DNA from: Solimonas sp.
GTDB taxonomy: Bacteria; Pseudomonadota; Gammaproteobacteria; Nevskiales; Nevskiaceae
Length of the DNA stretch: 64,000 nucleotides
NCBI GenBank assembly: GCA_030149365.1
Contig: JASBRP010000026.1
Span: forward strand, 156,832-220,831
Reading direction: 5' to 3'
This document shows, one piece after another, positions 44,826-55,020 of the stretch. The notes below the pieces were generated by a model that saw only the letters and a program-made list of their open reading frames with translations, was not told the origin of the DNA and did no database searches. The position numbers were made by a program, and so were the translations under genes. How positions within the stretch are numbered: position 1 is the first letter of the stretch; each line of letters begins with the position of its first letter.

Positions 44826-47615
44826 TCAGAGCGCGCTGATCCGTTCGATCTGCGCCTTCAGGGCCGCCATGTCCTGCTGCTGCTTGGCCAGCAGGTCACG
44901 GCCCTGCTGCTGGACGTGCTCCGGTGCCTTGCCGAAGTTGGGATTGGCCACGCGGGCTTCGGTCTTGGCCATGTCGCCTTCGAGCTTGGCGATCTGCTTG
45001 GCCAGGCGAGCCAGTTCGGCATCCTTGTCGATCAGGCCGGCCATGGGCACCAGCAGGGTCATCTGACCGAGCAGGGCCGTGGAGGACTCCGGCGCAGACT
45101 CGCTGGCGGCAAGCACGCGCGGAGCTTCGACGCGCGCCAGGAACTGGATCGCGTCCTGCAGCCGCGCCAGGCGGTCGCTGTCGCCAGCACCGGCGTTCTG
45201 CAGCAGCAGCGGCAGTACCTTGCCCGGAGGGATGTCCATCTCGCCGCGGATCTGGCGCACGCCCAGGATGAAACCCTTGAGCCATTCGATATCGGCCTCG
45301 GCGGCTTCATCGATCCTGGTGATGTCGGCGACGGGGTAGGGCTGCAGCATCAGCGTGGGGCCGGTCTTGGCGGCCAGCGGGGCGACGCGCTGCCAGATTT
45401 CCTCGGTGATGAAGGGCATCAGCGGGTGCAGCAGGCGCAGGCTGGTTTCCAGCACGCGCACCAGGGTGCGGCGCGTGCCGCGCAGTACAGCCTCGTCGGT
45501 GGAGCGCAGCGCCGGCTTGGACAACTCGATGTACCAGTCGCAGTACTCGTTCCAGATGAACTGGTAGAGCGATTGCGACAGCAGGTCAAAGCGGTAGGTC
45601 TTGAAATGCTCCGCCACCTCGAGTTCCAGCTTCTGCAGGCGCGAGGCGATCCAGCGGTCGGCGGCGGAGAGGGTATAGGGCAGGCTCTCGTCCTGGCCGC
45701 AGTCCTGGCCTTCCGTGTTCATGAACACGTAGTTGGCGGCGTTCCAGATCTTGTTGCAGAAATTGCGGTAGCCGCCAGCGCGGCTGGCGTCGAAGCGCAC
45801 GTCGCGGCCGGTGCTGGCCAGGGCCAGGAAGGTGAAGCGCAGGGCATCCACGCCAACCGGCTCGATGCCGTTGGGATACTGGCGGCGCGTGGCGGCGTCG
45901 ATCTTGGCGGCGAGCTGCGGCTGCATCAGGCCGGTGGTGCGCTTGCGCAGCAGGTCTTCCAGGGTAATGCCGTCGACCAGGTCCAGCGGGTCCAGGACGT
46001 TGCCCTTGGACTTGGACATCTTGTTGCCCTCGGCGTCGCGCACCAGGCCGGTGATGTAGACCTCGCGGAATGGCACCTCGCCCATGAAGTGCAGGCCCAT
46101 CATGGCCATGCGGGCGACCCAGAAGAAGATGATGTCGAAGCCGGTGACCAGCACGCTGGTGGGGTACCAGCGCTTCAGGTCTTCGGTGGGGTTCGGCCAG
46201 CCCAGGGTGGAGAACGGCCACAGCGCGGAGGAGAACCAGGTATCGAAGGTGTCGTCGTCCTGGGTCAGCTTCACGCTGTCGGCGAGCTGGTACTTGGCGC
46301 GCACCTCGGCTTCGTTGCGGCCGACGTAGTGCTTGCCGTTCTCGTCGTACCAGGCGGGGATGCGGTGGCCCCACCAGAGGTTGCGCGAGATGCACCAGTC
46401 CTGGATGTTGCCCAGCCACTGGTCGTAGGTGTTGATCCAGTTCTCGGGCACGAACTGCATGCGCCCGTCCTTGGCGGCGGCCAATGCCTGCGCCGCCAGG
46501 CCCTTCATGTCGACGAACCACTGGTCGGTGAGGAAGGGCTCCACGACGACGCCGGTGCGGTCGCCGCGCGGCACCATCAGCTTGTGGTCGTCGATCTTCT
46601 CGACCAGGCCAAGCTTTTCCAGGTCCTCCACCACGCGCTTGCGCGCGTCATAGCGCTCCAGACCGCGGTAGGCGGCGGGCGCTTCGTCGTTGATGTGGGC
46701 GGTGGGAGTGAAGACGTTGATCAGCGGCAGCTGGTGGCGCTGGCCCACGGCGTAGTCGTTGAAGTCGTGCGCCGGAGTGATCTTGACCACGCCGGTGCCG
46801 AATTCGCGGTCGACGTAGTCGTCGCCGATTACCGGGATCTCGCGGTTGCACAGCGGCAGCTTCACGTTGCGGCCGATCAGGTGCTTGTAGCGCTCGTCCT
46901 CGGGGTGCACGGCCACGGCGCTGTCGCCGAGCATGGTCTCGGGGCGCGTGGTGGCAACGGTGAGATGACCGGAACCATCGGCCAGCGGGTAGCGGAAGTG
47001 CCAGAGCTTGCCGTTCTCTTCCTTGCTCTCCACCTCGAGGTCGGAGATCGCGGTGAGCAGCACCGGGTCCCAGTTGACCAGGCGCTTGCCGCGGTAGACC
47101 AGGCCGTCTTCGTGGAGCTTGACGAACTCCTCGGTCACGGCCTTGTTGAGCATCTCGTCCATCGTGAAACGCTCGCGCGTCCAGTCGACGGAGTTGCCCA
47201 TGCGGCGGATCTGGTTGGTGATGGTGTTCCCGGAGTATTCCTTCCACTCCCAGACCTTCTCCAGGAACTTCTCGCGGCCCATGTCGGTGCGCTTGATGCC
47301 CTGCGCGGCAAGCTGGCGCTCCACCACCATCTGGGTGGCGATACCGGCGTGGTCGGTGCCCGGCAGCCACAGGGTGTCGTAGCCGGCCATGCGGTGGTAT
47401 CGCGTCAGCGCGTCCATCACCGAGTGCTGGAAGGCGTGGCCCATGTGCAGCGTGCCGGTGACGTTGGGCGGCGGGATCACGATGCTGTACGGCGGCATCG
47501 CGGCACGGTCGCCGCCACGGATCTGCGCGACGGTCTCGGGAGTGTAGTAACCGTTCTTTTCCCAGGCCTCGCACCAGCGGGATTCGATGGCGCGGGGGTC
47601 GTAGGTCTTGTCCAT
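44826..47615 (-). CDS. valS: Valyl-tRNA synthetase
   Basis: Charges tRNA-Val. The 929 residues show the class I HIGH motif as [14 protein letters not shown] (residues 42-55), the large CP1 editing domain, KMSKSKGN (KMSKS) and the C-terminal coiled coil. The ATG at 47615 ([14 protein letters not shown]) matches the family start; the frame upstream does not. Upstream lies a glycosyltransferase gene, holC and pepA, all on the minus strand; holC-valS proximity is common in gammaproteobacteria. Confidence 0.97.
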   Translation of the reverse strand: MDKTYDPRAIESRWCEAWEKNGYYTPETVAQIRGGDRAAMPPYSIVIPPPNVTGTLHMGHAFQHSVMDALTRYHRMAGYDTLWLPGTDHAGIATQMVVERQLAAQGIKRTDMGREKFLEKVWEWKEYSGNTITNQIRRMGNSVDWTRERFTMDEMLNKAVTEEFVKLHEDGLVYRGKRLVNWDPVLLTAISDLEVESKEENGKLWHFRYPLADGSGHLTVATTRPETMLGDSAVAVHPEDERYKHLIGRNVKLPLCNREIPVIGDDYVDREFGTGVVKITPAHDFNDYAVGQRHQLPLINVFTPTAHINDEAPAAYRGLERYDARKRVVEDLEKLGLVEKIDDHKLMVPRGDRTGVVVEPFLTDQWFVDMKGLAAQALAAAKDGRMQFVPENWINTYDQWLGNIQDWCISRNLWWGHRIPAWYDENGKHYVGRNEAEVRAKYQLADSVKLTQDDDTFDTWFSSALWPFSTLGWPNPTEDLKRWYPTSVLVTGFDIIFFWVARMAMMGLHFMGEVPFREVYITGLVRDAEGNKMSKSKGNVLDPLDLVDGITLEDLLRKRTTGLMQPQLAAKIDAATRRQYPNGIEPVGVDALRFTFLALASTGRDVRFDASRAGGYRNFCNKIWNAANYVFMNTEGQDCGQDESLPYTLSAADRWIASRLQKLELEVAEHFKTYRFDLLSQSLYQFIWNEYCDWYIELSKPALRSTDEAVLRGTRRTLVRVLETSLRLLHPLMPFITEEIWQRVAPLAAKTGPTLMLQPYPVADITRIDEAAEADIEWLKGFILGVRQIRGEMDIPPGKVLPLLLQNAGAGDSDRLARLQDAIQFLARVEAPRVLAASESAPESSTALLGQMTLLVPMAGLIDKDAELARLAKQIAKLEGDMAKTEARVANPNFGKAPEHVQQQGRDLLAKQQQDMAALKAQIERISAL

Positions 47616-47671
47616 GGGATTCAGCGTCTTGTCGGGGGTTCGCGCGGCGCGCAAAACGGCCGCACAGATTA

Positions 47672-47710
47672 CAAAAAAACGAAGCGGGACGCAGTGGCCG
47701 AGCCCGCTTC
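47672..47710 (-). terminator. Terminator of the glycosyltransferase gene
   Basis: GAAGCGGG / CCCGCTTC stem with 14-nt loop, followed on the minus strand by GTTTTTTTG. It separates the gene at 47754 from valS. Confidence 0.85.
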
Positions 47711-47753
47711 TACCTTCGGAAGGCGTGGGGAGAAACGGGCTCCATGAGGCGCC

Positions 47754-49223
47754 TCAGGAGCGCGGTTCGTAGCCCTTGAACCCTTCCACGCGCCAGGCCT
47801 CGTAACGGCGGCGCAGGCCCGGGTAGGACTCGGTCTCCAGGTCCGGCAGGCGCTCGAAGCGGCTGAAGCGCAGCAGGACCTCGGTGGCGGCCGGCCCGGC
47901 GGTCACCCACAGGAAGGGGCCGTTGTCGCCCGGCTGCAGGGGTATGGTGAGCTGGTAGTGATCCTGCGGCGGATGTCCGGGGAGCACCCAGACCCGGGGA
48001 TCCTGCAAGGGGCGGGCGTAGTAGAGCAGGGAGGCGGTGAGTTGGCCGTCGTCCGTCAGCAGGCGCAGGTCGCCGTACTCCTGGATCTCGCGTTGCGCCT
48101 GGTAGCCGATCTGGTCCCAGCCGCGAAGCTGCTGAAAGGCGTCGTAACGCGGTTCCAGGGGCTTGCCGGCGGCCTTGAGGACGGCCGGGTAGTGGTAGAG
48201 AGCCACGCCCAGTACAGCATTCAGCGCCAGGGCACGCAGGAGCCACTGCCGCTGCTCGCGGTAAAGCGCGGCCACCAGCACCGCGGCCGCCAGGTACAGC
48301 GGCGTGGCCCAGGTGGCGGAGGCATGGGTCAGCAGGGCAATGCCGCAGATCAGCAGCAGGGGCGCGGCGCAGAAGGCCAGCAGGAAGCGCAATTCGCGCG
48401 TGGCGCGGCGCCACATCGGCAGGCGGGCCAGGCCCAGCACCAGCAACGCCAGGCTCAGCGGGCCGAAGATGCCGAACTGGGCGACGAGGAATTCGAACAG
48501 GGCGCGTGGATGGAGCAGGGATTCGCCCAGTTGCGAGATTTCCGCGTGGATCCGGTAGGTCACCAGGTCGTGGTCCAGGTTCCACAACACATTGGGCAGC
48601 AGTACCAGGGCGGCGATGCCGGCGGCGACGTACAGGCGCGGGTTGAGCAGCAACCGATGCTCGGTGGGGTGGCCGAGGGCGAAGGCCAGCACGCCGAAGA
48701 CGAAGAAGGCCATGTTGTAGCGCGACAGCAGGCCCAGGCCACAGCAGAGCCCCAGCAGCAGCCAGTCCCGCCAGCGGTTGCCCTGCACGGCGGCCCACAG
48801 GAACCACAGCGCGGACGCCCAGGCCAGCAGCAGCGGCACGTCGGGGGTGACCATGATGGCCGACCAGAACAGCGACGGCATCAGCAGGAACAGCAGCGCG
48901 GCATTACGGCCGGTGGCGGAGTCGTAGAGCCGGCGGCCAAGGGCGTAGACCAGCAGGGTGGTCAGGGGGTGGAGCAGGAGCGGGATGGCCTTGATCACAC
49001 GCTCTGCGTCGCTGGCCCACAGCTCTCCGGCCAAGTGGATCAGCCAGGCGATCATCGGCGGCTTGGAGTAATAGCCCCAGTCCGGAGCCTGCGCCCAGGT
49101 CCAGTACAGGGCTTCCTCGCTGGACAGGCTGATACCGTCTGTCACCGTCCAGGCCCAGTAGCGGTACAGCGACACGGCGACCGCCAGCAGGAACAACGGC
49201 CAGGGGCGTGCCAGGAGGTTCAT
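47754..49223 (-). CDS. Glycosyltransferase family 39/83-like membrane protein
   Basis: A 489-residue integral membrane protein with about 11 helices. The N-terminal SLSSEEALYWTWAQAPDWGYYSKPPMIAWLI pattern (E-A-Y-Y-x-x-W-S-x-x-P-x-x-G-Y-Y-x-x-P-P) is the ArnT/PMT-2 first periplasmic loop with its acidic catalytic residue. It should transfer a sugar from a polyprenyl-phosphate donor to lipid A or another envelope molecule, but no arn genes are present, so the acceptor is unknown. Inserted between valS and holC. ATG at 49223, 8 bp before the holC stop. Confidence 0.85.
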   Translation of the reverse strand: MNLLARPWPLFLLAVAVSLYRYWAWTVTDGISLSSEEALYWTWAQAPDWGYYSKPPMIAWLIHLAGELWASDAERVIKAIPLLLHPLTTLLVYALGRRLYDSATGRNAALLFLLMPSLFWSAIMVTPDVPLLLAWASALWFLWAAVQGNRWRDWLLLGLCCGLGLLSRYNMAFFVFGVLAFALGHPTEHRLLLNPRLYVAAGIAALVLLPNVLWNLDHDLVTYRIHAEISQLGESLLHPRALFEFLVAQFGIFGPLSLALLVLGLARLPMWRRATRELRFLLAFCAAPLLLICGIALLTHASATWATPLYLAAAVLVAALYREQRQWLLRALALNAVLGVALYHYPAVLKAAGKPLEPRYDAFQQLRGWDQIGYQAQREIQEYGDLRLLTDDGQLTASLLYYARPLQDPRVWVLPGHPPQDHYQLTIPLQPGDNGPFLWVTAGPAATEVLLRFSRFERLPDLETESYPGLRRRYEAWRVEGFKGYEPRS

Positions 49224-49231
49224 GCCGGCCC

Positions 49232-49666
49232 TCAGAGATTGTGGGTCTTCAGCTCGTAGCCGCGGTCGCGGTAGAACTTGTAGCGCTCCCGCGATTTGGC
49301 TCGTGCTTCGGGGTTGCCGGAAACCAGTTCCAGCACGCGATCGAAACGGCTGAAGTAGCCCGGCACTTCCAGGCTCAGGTTGATCAGGGCGCCGTGGTGC
49401 GTTTCCGGCGGCTCGCCGTCGCCGATCAGCACGGCCGGCAGCGGCTCCTCCGGCGGACGGCCCAGGTAACGCTCATGGGAGATGAAACCGGCGCCCTGCT
49501 GGAAGCTCCAGAGGGCGCCGTCGAGTTCGTCCGCCAGGCTGGCACCGGGCGCGTTGACGTACACCTTCATGCCGGCCCCGGTCGCCTTCTCGCAGAGCTT
49601 GCAGGCGGTCAGCACGCTGTTCTCGGTGCTGCCTTCCGGCAGGATGTAGAAGTCGATGCGGGTCAT
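49232..49666 (-). CDS. holC: DNA polymerase III chi subunit
   Basis: Clamp-loader accessory subunit that links gamma complex to SSB. The 144 residues match the family: MTRIDFYIL start, ENSVLTACKLCEKA, the SFQQGAGFISHE helix, and YKFYRDRGYELKTHNL tail. Cytoplasmic. ATG at 49666. It lies 53 bp after pepA in the usual pepA-holC-valS order, with the glycosyltransferase interrupting before valS. Confidence 0.93.
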   Translation of the reverse strand: MTRIDFYILPEGSTENSVLTACKLCEKATGAGMKVYVNAPGASLADELDGALWSFQQGAGFISHERYLGRPPEEPLPAVLIGDGEPPETHHGALINLSLEVPGYFSRFDRVLELVSGNPEARAKSRERYKFYRDRGYELKTHNL

Positions 49667-49719
49667 GGCGGGGTGCGGCGTCGCCGGGGGCGGGTGCCCC
49701 TGACGACCACCGCCCGGTC

Positions 49720-51237
49720 TCATTCCTCGGTCTTCTTGGCGGCGACGTTGATGAGCCACTGGCTCAGCTGCGGCACCGGGCGGCCGCTGGCCTTCTTGCC
49801 GACCCAGGCAGTGCCGGCGATGTCCAGGTGCGCCCACTTCATCTTGCGGGTGAAGCGGTGCAGGAAGGTAGCGCCGATGATGGCGCCGGCTTCGCGGCCG
49901 CCGCGGGTGGCGATGTTGGCCACGTCGGCGAAGTCGCTGCGCAGGTTCTCGTCGTACTCCGGCCACATCGGCAGTTCCCAGGCACGGTCGCCGATCTGCT
50001 CGCCGGCCGCCAGCAGGGCGCGGGCCAGGGCGGAGTTGTTGGCGAACAGGCCGGAGGCGTGCGAGCCCAGGGCCACCACGCAGGCGCCGGTCAGCGTAGC
50101 CATGTCCACGCAGAGACTCGGCTCATAGAACTTCTCGGCGTAGGTCAGCGCGTCGCAGAGGATCAGGCGGCCCTCGGCGTCGGTGTTGAGCACCTCGATG
50201 GTGATGCCGGCCATGCTGGTGACGATGTCACCCGGCTTGACCGCGTCGCCGTTGATCAGGTTTTCCGTGGCGGGGATGATGCCCACCACGTTCAGCGGCA
50301 GCTTCAGTTCGGCGATGGCGGTCAGTGCGCCGAACACCGAGGCGCCGCCGCACATGTCGAACTTCATCTCGTCCATCTGCGCGGCGGGCTTGATCGAAAT
50401 GCCGCCGGCGTCGAAGGTCAGGCCCTTGCCGACCAGGGCGATGGGCTTCTCGTCCTTGGGGCCGTGCAGGTATTCCATGACGATCAGCTTGGGCGGCTGG
50501 CTGGAGCCGCGGGCCACGGACAGGAACGAGCCCATGCCGAGCTTCTCCATCTCCGCCGTGTCCAGCACCTTGGTCTTGATGCCGGAGCCGGCCTTGCCGA
50601 TCTTCACGGCCTGCTCGGCCAGGTAGGTGGGGGTGCAGAGGTTGCCCGGCAGGTTGGCCAGGTTCTTGGCCAGGTTCACGCCCTTGGCGATGGCCAGGGC
50701 CTCGGCCAGGCCCTTCTCGCCGGCCGGCAGATCGGAGCGGCGCGGCACGTCGAAGGTATAGCGCTCCAGCTTGGAGGCGGGCAGGTCCTCGCGCGCCTTT
50801 TCGCCGCGGCACTCGTCGAAGCGGTAGTAGGTGTCCTCGGTCACCAGGGCGGCCTGCTGCACGTTCCACTGGTAGTCGCGGCCCTTGATGGGCAGGTGGG
50901 TGATGAAGTTCACCGCGTCGATCGAACCGGTGGCGCGCAGCGCCTTGGCGCTGGCGACCATGGCCTTGCGGAAGGCGGCCTCGTCGAAGCTGCGCTCCTT
51001 GCCCAGGCCCACCAGCATCACGCGGTCCGCGAAGGTGCCCGGCACGTTGTGCAGCAGCAGGGTCTGGCCCAGCTTGCCGTCCATGTCGCCGCGGCGCATG
51101 ACGCTGCCGATAATGCCGTCGCCGGCGCGGTCGATGGTCTCGGCGGCTTCGGAAGGCGCGCGGCGGTCAAAAATGCCAACAATGACGCAGGCAACGCGCT
51201 GCTTCTCGGGATTGCCGCTCTTTACGAAATATTCCAT
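49720..51237 (-). CDS. pepA: Leucyl aminopeptidase
   Basis: M17 zinc aminopeptidase that trims peptide N-termini. The 505 residues hold the catalytic signature NTDAEGRLILCDALTYAE, Lys/Asp ligands in GKGLTFDAGGISIKPA, and GMGSFLSVARGS. In E. coli the protein also binds DNA as XerA in plasmid dimer resolution. ATG at 51237 with AGGTGA upstream was chosen over the 51-codon longer frame. It is divergent from lptF, with a 323-bp shared region. Confidence 0.95.
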   Translation of the reverse strand: MEYFVKSGNPEKQRVACVIVGIFDRRAPSEAAETIDRAGDGIIGSVMRRGDMDGKLGQTLLLHNVPGTFADRVMLVGLGKERSFDEAAFRKAMVASAKALRATGSIDAVNFITHLPIKGRDYQWNVQQAALVTEDTYYRFDECRGEKAREDLPASKLERYTFDVPRRSDLPAGEKGLAEALAIAKGVNLAKNLANLPGNLCTPTYLAEQAVKIGKAGSGIKTKVLDTAEMEKLGMGSFLSVARGSSQPPKLIVMEYLHGPKDEKPIALVGKGLTFDAGGISIKPAAQMDEMKFDMCGGASVFGALTAIAELKLPLNVVGIIPATENLINGDAVKPGDIVTSMAGITIEVLNTDAEGRLILCDALTYAEKFYEPSLCVDMATLTGACVVALGSHASGLFANNSALARALLAAGEQIGDRAWELPMWPEYDENLRSDFADVANIATRGGREAGAIIGATFLHRFTRKMKWAHLDIAGTAWVGKKASGRPVPQLSQWLINVAAKKTEE

Positions 51238-51365
51238 GAACTCACCTGACGCCTGCCGCCCGGGTAGGGCCCGGGCCGGGATTCTGTTGTGGGTGCTCGC
51301 TGAGGGGAAAAGCCTGCCGCTATCGCCTGTCGCGCGAGTGCGCAGCAGAGGAAGGGGCGGGCAGC

Positions 51366-51394
51366 ATTGTATCGGCAATTTTTTTGCCAACCAA
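51366..51394 (-). promoter_or_regulatory. Promoter of pepA
   Basis: On the minus strand TTGGTT (51389-51394), 17-bp spacer, TACAAT (51366-51371). The spacer contains GGCAA-T5-TTGCC, a small palindrome that may be an operator. The leader would be about 120 nt. The 51238-51560 gap also holds the lptF promoter. Confidence 0.55.
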
Positions 51395-51505
51395 GCTGCA
51401 TGCGTGAAATACAGTACTTATTTGGTGGACTTTTTTTGTCTGGGCGGACTCCAGGCAGGAAATGCGGTGTTTTCACCTGCCGGCGTACAGTTATCCGCCC
51501 CGAGG

Positions 51506-51533
51506 GTGACATGGGCTCCGGGATCGGCATAAT
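51506..51533 (+). promoter_or_regulatory. Promoter of lptFG
   Basis: GTGACA (51506-51511), 16-bp spacer, CATAAT (51528-51533). Predicted start is about 51540, 21 bases before the lptF ATG, in which no strong ribosome site is seen. Confidence 0.55.
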
Positions 51534-51560
51534 TGCGATCCGCCCCCATCGCCGGACCCC

Positions 51561-52634
51561 ATGCGACTCGGCATTCTCGGACGCTATCTGCTGCGCGAAG
51601 CCGCCGGCGCCCTCATCGCCGTGGCACTGGTGCTGCTGGCGATCATGATCTCCGCGCAATTTGCCCGTTACCTGGCCCAGGCGGCCGGCGGGACGCTGCC
51701 CAAGGACCTGTTGCTGAGCGTGGTCGCCCTGACCAGCCTGCAGTACCTGATGATCCTGATCCCCTTTTCCGCCCTGATGGCGGTGATGCTGACGCTGGGG
51801 CGCATGTACAAGGACCAGGAGATCGCCGCCATGAATGGCTGCGGCGTCGGCGGCGGGCGTCTGTACCGTCCCTTCCTGATGCTGGCGGTGGGCATGTCGC
51901 TGCTGGCCGGTGCTTTCAGTTTCCAGATCGGCCCCTGGGCTGGCCGCCAGGCGGACTTCCTGCTCAAGGACGGCCGCTGGCTGGTGCAGTTCAACCCCTT
52001 CGAGGCCGGGCGCTTCAAGGAAGTGGGAGACGGCCGCGCGGTGTTCTACACCGACCGCGTCGACGACAACGGCAACCAGCTGGGCATGGTCTTCGGCGAG
52101 TTGCAGGACGAGGACGGCAGCAGCGCGCTGACGGCGCGTTCCGGGCGCTACATCCAGGACGCCGATGGCAGCCGCCACCTGGTGCTGGAGGACGGCTGGC
52201 GTTTCCAGGGCGAGCCGGGCAAGGGCCAGTACGACATCACGCACTACCAGACCCTGACCTCGCGCATCCAGTTGCCGGAGTTCGTCTACAAGTCCGAAGC
52301 GCGCAAGGTCAAGCCGACCCTGGAGCTGCTGGGCTCCAGCGACCCTGCCGACCGCGCCGAATGGCACTGGCGCCTGGCTTCGCCGATCAGCGTGTTCCTG
52401 ATGATCCTGATCGCGGTGCCGCTGTCGCATATCGCGCCGCGCCAGGGCCGCTACGGCAAGGTGGTGATCGGCATCGTGGTGTACCTGCTGTACTCCAACC
52501 TGCTGACCTTCGGCCAGACCTACCTGGCCAAGGGCAAGATGCCGGAGGTGCTGGGCCTGTGGTGGATCCACGCCCTGGCGGCGGTGCTGGCGCTGACGCT
52601 GATCGCCAGGCGTGAAGGCTGGATGCGCCGATGA
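51561..52634 (+). CDS. lptF: LPS export permease LptF
   Basis: Inner-membrane half of the LptB2FG transporter that extracts LPS and pushes it along the LptC-A bridge. The 357 residues have the YjgP/YjgQ layout: three helices, a periplasmic jellyroll of about 150 residues, then three helices. Start RLGILGRYLLREAAGALIAV is typical. Stop overlaps lptG start in ATGA fashion, so the two are coupled. lptB and lptC lie elsewhere. Confidence 0.94.
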   Translation: MRLGILGRYLLREAAGALIAVALVLLAIMISAQFARYLAQAAGGTLPKDLLLSVVALTSLQYLMILIPFSALMAVMLTLGRMYKDQEIAAMNGCGVGGGRLYRPFLMLAVGMSLLAGAFSFQIGPWAGRQADFLLKDGRWLVQFNPFEAGRFKEVGDGRAVFYTDRVDDNGNQLGMVFGELQDEDGSSALTARSGRYIQDADGSRHLVLEDGWRFQGEPGKGQYDITHYQTLTSRIQLPEFVYKSEARKVKPTLELLGSSDPADRAEWHWRLASPISVFLMILIAVPLSHIAPRQGRYGKVVIGIVVYLLYSNLLTFGQTYLAKGKMPEVLGLWWIHALAAVLALTLIARREGWMRR

Positions 52635-53704
52635 AACTCATCAGCCGTCTCGACCGCTACATCATGGGGCATATCTTCGGCCTCACCGCCATCGCCGCGC
52701 TGGCGCTGTCGGCGATCTATACCTTCATCACCTTCGTGTCCGAGTCCGGCGACATCGGCAAGGGCAACTACGGCGTCTGGCAGCTGGCGGGCTACGTGCT
52801 GTGGCAGATTCCCACCAGCCTGCAGGTGTTGCTGCCGATCATTGCGCTGCTGGGTACCCTGATGGGCCTGGGCACGCTGGCGGCGCAGAACGAGATCACC
52901 GCGATGCGTGCGGCTGGCATCTCCCTGACCCGCATCGGCCGTGCCACGCTGATGGCGGGCCTGGTGATCGGTGCGATCAACCTGGTGCTGGGCGACTGGC
53001 TGGCGCCGATGGGCAAGCAGAACGCCACCGAGCTGCGTGAGCAGTACCGCCGCGGCCGCGTGCCGGGCTCCATCGACCAGCCGGTATGGCTGCGCGAGGG
53101 CAATGTCATCCTGCACGTCGGCCAGGTGAAGACCGAGACCGAGGTGGCGGATGTAGTCGCCTACAGCCTGCGGCCGGACCTGGGCCTGGCGGCGGTGGTC
53201 CATGCCGAGGAAGCCAGCTATGTGGACGGGCGCTGGCAGGCGCGCAAGGTGCGACGTACGGATTTCGGTGAAGACGGCGCCAGGGTGGCCGAACTGCCCG
53301 AGATGGTGTGGGAGGGCAATATCTCTCCGGAGGTGCTGCGGCTGGTGATGCTCAAGTCCAATGCCATCAGCATCCGGGGCCTGATGAGCCTGACCCACTA
53401 TCTCCAGGCCAATGGCCTGGATGATCGCCAGTACCGCCTGGAGCTGTACCGCAAGCTGATGGCGCCGTTCACGGTGATGGCGATGATGCTGTTCGCCGTT
53501 CCTTTCGTGATGGGATCCCTGCGTGATTCCGGCACCGGTCAGCGCCTGCTGTTCGGCGTTCTGGTGGGCGTAGCCTTCTACATGGCCAACGAGGTCACGG
53601 CCAACACCGGCCAGATCGGTGGCTGGCCGCCGATATTGTCCGCGGGCCTGCCCACCTTCCTGCTCGGTGGTGTGGCGGCCTGGCGGCTGATGCGGGCGCG
53701 CTAG
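52631..53704 (+). CDS. lptG: LPS export permease LptG
   Basis: Second permease half of LptB2FG. The 357 residues show the same fold as LptF, beginning LDRYIMGHIFGLTAIAALAL and including the conserved QNEITAMRAAGISLTRI loop. C-terminal helix ends WRLMRAR. No gap from lptF and convergent with the RDD gene. Confidence 0.95.
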   Translation: MKLISRLDRYIMGHIFGLTAIAALALSAIYTFITFVSESGDIGKGNYGVWQLAGYVLWQIPTSLQVLLPIIALLGTLMGLGTLAAQNEITAMRAAGISLTRIGRATLMAGLVIGAINLVLGDWLAPMGKQNATELREQYRRGRVPGSIDQPVWLREGNVILHVGQVKTETEVADVVAYSLRPDLGLAAVVHAEEASYVDGRWQARKVRRTDFGEDGARVAELPEMVWEGNISPEVLRLVMLKSNAISIRGLMSLTHYLQANGLDDRQYRLELYRKLMAPFTVMAMMLFAVPFVMGSLRDSGTGQRLLFGVLVGVAFYMANEVTANTGQIGGWPPILSAGLPTFLLGGVAAWRLMRAR

Positions 53705-53724
53705 CGCCCGCGGGCCACTCGCGC

Positions 53725-54252
53725 CTAGGCCTTCTGCTTCGGCTCCACCACCACTTCGCAGCCGCTGAGCCAGTCCTGCGGCGCGCGCTTGCGTGCGTCC
53801 AGCAGGCTCAGCACGAAAGCGCCCGTCAGGATCGCCAGGATGGCGACGCTGGGCAGTTCATAGTTCGGATGCCGGGCGGCAAGCGTTGGGGATGACAGCA
53901 GCGCCACCGCGATCATGGGGGCGCCCCAGACCACGCTCATCACGGCATAGCGAACCGCTGCGGTGGGCCAGCGCAATGCGCTGCCGTCGAGTCGGCGGAC
54001 CCGCAGTTGCCAGACGCGCATACCCAGCGTCTGGCCGCCGTTGGTCCAGGAGCCGCCGAAGAAGCCCAGGCCCACCGCGAACAGGCAGAACCTCAGGGCC
54101 TTTTCGTGTTCATTGGCCTCAACGCCGAGCGCCCAGCAGCCGATCCCGAAGAAGATCACCGTGGCGAAGGCCAGGCCCACGAGGAGCAGGCCGTCGTATA
54201 CCGCGGCGGTGAGTCGCCGCCAGAGCGGCGCGGGAAGGGTGGTCTCGGTCAC
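53725..54252 (-). CDS. RDD-family membrane protein
   Basis: A 175-residue inner-membrane protein with the RDD motif region at its N-terminus (LWRRLTAAVYDGLLLVGLAF, where R and D occupy the family positions), then four helices and the loop TLGMRVWQLRVRRLDG. Family role unknown, often linked to ion transport. The GTG at 54252 gives the usual RDD N-terminus, but no ribosome site is visible; the frame extends upstream into the GPx gene without conservation. Confidence 0.85.
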   Translation of the reverse strand: MTETTLPAPLWRRLTAAVYDGLLLVGLAFATVIFFGIGCWALGVEANEHEKALRFCLFAVGLGFFGGSWTNGGQTLGMRVWQLRVRRLDGSALRWPTAAVRYAVMSVVWGAPMIAVALLSSPTLAARHPNYELPSVAILAILTGAFVLSLLDARKRAPQDWLSGCEVVVEPKQKA

Positions 54253-54319
54253 GGAGGGGTCCGGGCGTTTCAGGGGCGCGCAGCATACCCGCCGGAACGC
54301 CCGGCCTGCACCCCGGCCC

Positions 54320-54877
54320 TCAGGGCGCCTTGGCTGCGAGCGCCGCCTCGATCGCTTGCACCAGCTTGGGGTCTTCCGGCTTGGTGCGAGAGGACCAGAC
54401 CTCGATCGGCTGGCCATCGCGGCCGATCAGGTATTTGTAGAAATTCCACTTGGGCGCCGTGTCGGTCCGCTTGATCAGGGCCGCGAATAGCGGGTTGGCC
54501 TTGTCGCCGCGCACGTCGCTCTTGGTGAACATGGGGAAGCTCACGCCGAAGTTGAGCTTGCAGAACTTCTGGATTTCCTCGTCGCTGGCCAGCTCCTGCC
54601 CGGCGAACTGATCGGAGGGGAAGCCCAGCACCACCAAGCCCTTGTCCTTGTAGGTCTTCCAGAGCTTCTCCAGGCCCTCGTACTGCGGGGTGAAGCCGCA
54701 CTGGCTGGCGGTGTTCACCACCAGCACCACCTTGCCGCCGTAGGTCTCGCAGAGCGGCTCGACCGGGCCGAGCAGGCGCTTGGCGGAGGCGTTCAGCGGG
54801 CTGTTGGCGGGGCAGGCGGCCTGCGCGGCCGGGACTGCGGTGAGGAGGGCCAGGGTGAGGAGGAGGGGGCGGATCAT
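54320..54877 (-). CDS. Exported glutathione peroxidase-like protein
   Basis: A 185-residue peroxidase with a signal peptide (about 1-21, cleavage AAQA-ACPAN). The catalytic Cys is in NTASQCGFT, Trp in KWNFYKYLIG and the Gln in GFPSDQFAGQE (family GFPsNQF). Cys64-type peroxidatic group, so it probably reduces peroxides using thioredoxin-like reductants in the periplasm. ATG at 54877 with GGAG upstream. The signal peptide is less common in this family, most members being cytosolic. Confidence 0.88.
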   Translation of the reverse strand: MIRPLLLTLALLTAVPAAQAACPANSPLNASAKRLLGPVEPLCETYGGKVVLVVNTASQCGFTPQYEGLEKLWKTYKDKGLVVLGFPSDQFAGQELASDEEIQKFCKLNFGVSFPMFTKSDVRGDKANPLFAALIKRTDTAPKWNFYKYLIGRDGQPIEVWSSRTKPEDPKLVQAIEAALAAKAP

Positions 54878-54944
54878 GGGGGGCTCCGGGGGGCTTTGTG
54901 TGCCGGAGGATACGATGGAAAGCAGTGCGTGGACGCGTTTTAAA

Positions 54945-54967
54945 CCCCTCTCCCTCCGAGAGAGGGG
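54945..54967. repeat. Solo copy of the DUF559-associated palindrome
   Basis: CCCCTCTCCC, TCC, GAGAGAGGGG, the same palindrome as at 3346-3368 with one difference. No DUF559 gene is near this copy. It lies in the intergenic stretch between the GPx gene and tRNA-Glu. Confidence 0.75.
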
Positions 54968-55020
54968 CGCAGCCGGGAGCGGCCGGCGGTGCTTGCGGAT
55001 AGTGCGCAACAGAAGGGCGG

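Noticed and set aside
44916..47747. 943-codon plus-strand frame opposite valS
   Set aside because: Antisense shadow; ValRS motifs on the minus strand leave no doubt.
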